This document shows, in pieces, positions 5,901 to 6,729 of a stretch of 6,729 nucleotides of DNA. Under the pieces are notes generated by a model that saw only the letters and a list, made by a program, of their open reading frames with translations, did not search any database and had not been told where the DNA came from. A program made the translations under genes and the position numbers. Source of the stretch: Euryarchaeota archaeon UBA36 (GTDB lineage: Archaea; Thermoplasmatota; Poseidoniia; Poseidoniales; Thalassarchaeaceae); the NCBI GenBank assembly GCA_002496485.1, contig DAJW01000122.1, forward strand, positions 1 through 6,729, written 5' to 3'. Positions within the stretch are counted from its first letter, which is position 1; each line of letters begins with the position of its first letter.

Positions 5901-5911
5901 TAATACATATC
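5901..5911 (+). promoter_or_regulatory. TATA-like element of the MC1 gene
   Basis: TAATACATATC is centred about 38 bases before the MC1 ATG, predicting a transcript with a leader of roughly 10 bases. Ten of these bases recur exactly in the macro-domain gene promoter on the opposite strand. A purine-rich CCGAAGA just upstream (5893-5899) could serve as a TFB recognition element, though this is weak. Confidence 0.4.
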
Positions 5912-5943
5912 TACTGAGCGCATTTAATTTGAGGCATACAATA

Positions 5944-6207
5944 ATGGCAGAAAAAAAGTATTTTGTGTTGATGAATAAAGGAAAGGATACTGCACAGGTT
6001 TTCCATAGCAGACAACCCAGAGGAGCTGCACTAAAGGCAGCAACTAGAGGTATTACCGATATCCACCTTAGAGAAAGAGGCACCAATAGAATTCATGTGT
6101 TCAAAGGCTGGAAAGAGAAGGTTGCAAAGGGAGCAAATGCCCCAGAATGGCTTCCAGAAATGATCAATAAAGCTAATGTAAAAAAATTACGAATCGATAG
6201 AAATTAA
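5944..6207 (+). CDS. MC1 family non-histone chromosomal protein
   Basis: This 87-residue basic protein matches MC1, the architectural DNA-binding and bending protein first known from Methanosarcina and also present in haloarchaea and marine euryarchaea. Recognisable segments are YFVLMNKG, then SRQPRGAALKAATRG (22-36), DIHLRERGTNRIHVFKGW (39-56), APEWLP (66-71) and VKKLRI (79-84). The tryptophans at 56 and 69 correspond to those in the known proteins. Relative to the Methanosarcina protein as I recall it, the loop after the first helix is about five residues shorter (RGITDI). The ATG at 5944 gives the usual N terminus; an upstream in-frame reading begins at a TTG and adds only five residues. 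It probably coats or bends the chromosome. The gene has its own promoter element and ends 24 bases before the convergent sdhB-like gene. Confidence 0.93.
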   Translation: MAEKKYFVLMNKGKDTAQVFHSRQPRGAALKAATRGITDIHLRERGTNRIHVFKGWKEKVAKGANAPEWLPEMINKANVKKLRIDRN

Positions 6208-6231
6208 CATATATATTATATTGTCCTCTTC

Positions 6232-6729
6232 CTATTTAGAACGATTTCTTTGTCTGGCTCGCTCAGTCCTTTCTCTATCTATTTTACTGGCTTCTGCCAA
6301 TCTAGATTTCTCATTAGATAGGGCATCTTTAGCCATTGTTAGATTGCCAGGATCTGCCTTTTTACCAAATTTTTCAGTAACAACACTGAATACACCAGTT
6401 GCTAATTCCTTCATAGTTCCTATTGGATTTAATATTGGGTCGTAATAATCAGTAACAACCCTTTCCTTAAGTGGAATTATAGCATTATCAGTAATTTGAA
6501 TTCCAGCTGGACAAACCTCTGTACAGCATCGGGTAATATTGCAGTATCCAATTCCAAAATCTTCCTTAATTTCAGGGATTCTATTTTCTGTATCTAGTGG
6601 ATGCATTTCTAAACTGGCCAATCTGACAAAGAAACGTGGACCTGCAAACTCCTCAAACATCTGATGCTCTCTCATTACATGACATGTATTGACACACAAC
6701 ATACATTCAATACAAGATCTAAATTCCTG
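6232..6729 (-). CDS. sdhB: Succinate dehydrogenase/fumarate reductase iron-sulfur subunit (3' part)
   Basis: The last 165 residues are present and the gene runs off the right edge. The protein carries electrons between the flavin subunit and the quinone site of respiratory complex II on the inner membrane face. The [4Fe-4S] motif CIECMLCVNTC (6-16 of the fragment) is C-x2-C-x2-C-x3-C. The [3Fe-4S] motif CNITRCCTEVCP (63-74) has Cys63, Cys69 and Cys73 plus an adjacent extra Cys68. The following ITDNAIIPLKERVV is typical of one branch of the family, seen also in actinobacteria as I recall. The N-terminal [2Fe-2S] domain lies outside the window. After the last cluster the chain continues some 90 residues, ending in a charged, probably helical tail rich in Arg, Glu and Lys. 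The sdh versus frd direction cannot be told from this subunit alone. Confidence 0.9.
   Translation of the reverse strand, partial: QEFRSCIECMLCVNTCHVMREHQMFEEFAGPRFFVRLASLEMHPLDTENRIPEIKEDFGIGYCNITRCCTEVCPAGIQITDNAIIPLKERVVTDYYDPILNPIGTMKELATGVFSVVTEKFGKKADPGNLTMAKDALSNEKSRLAEASKIDRERTERARQRNRSK

Noticed and set aside
5745..6086. Minus-strand frame spanning the RAM and MC1 genes
   Set aside because: It crosses two well-supported plus-strand genes and their promoter spacer.
6208..6231. AT-alternating stretch ATATATATTATAT between MC1 and sdhB as a regulatory palindrome
   Set aside because: It is short, lies between convergent stop codons, and has no clear hairpin or uninterrupted T tract; simple AT-rich spacer is enough to explain it.
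6221..6445. Plus-strand frame opposite the iron-sulfur subunit
   Set aside because: It is antisense to the conserved tail of sdhB and shows only hydrophobic, Ser-rich sequence.

Overview
The window looks like a compact, AT-rich archaeal chromosome segment. The best fit is a marine planktonic euryarchaeon of the Poseidoniales (Marine Group II) kind or a near relative. This rests on the gene set: an MC1 chromosomal protein, an archaeal Hjc-type Holliday junction resolvase, a stand-alone Lrp/AsnC (RAM) domain protein, an archaeal UPF0200-type P-loop kinase, and an ER/archaeal-type (Ser-His-Asp) signal peptidase. TATA-like elements 25-40 bases before starts, with almost no Shine-Dalgarno sites, also suggest archaeal expression. 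The lineage is inferred from gene content, not from a search.

Layout, left to right. Bases 1-42 hold the likely last codons of an upstream gene. dCMP deaminase (72-509, +) converges on and overlaps a P-loop kinase (496-1044, -). A two-TM membrane protein of unknown function (1145-1642, +) is followed after one base by a signal peptidase with a TTG start (1644-2504, +), so these two form an operon. The signal peptidase stop codon abuts the stop codon of a site-2-type membrane metalloprotease (2505-4040, -). A divergent small coiled-coil ORF (4110-4292, +) runs toward the Hjc resolvase (4300-4830, -), which lies downstream of a macro-domain protein (4876-5517, -) in a probable operon. A divergent RAM-domain gene with a GTG start (5614-5847, +) is followed by the MC1 gene (5944-6207, +). 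The right edge holds the 3' part of a succinate dehydrogenase/fumarate reductase iron-sulfur subunit (6232-6729, -).

Together these are mostly housekeeping functions: pyrimidine deoxynucleotide supply, membrane protein processing and proteolysis, recombination and chromatin, and respiration. No CRISPR array, tRNA, rRNA, insertion sequence or long repeat was seen, and there is no gene-free stretch over 300 bases. Nothing here amounts to a clear new system. The observations most worth following are a macro domain whose two phosphate-binding loops are altered, a signal peptidase with two large insertions translationally linked to an unknown membrane protein, a deaminase/kinase neighbour pair that mirrors a fused eukaryotic enzyme, and an Hjc with an unusual insert.
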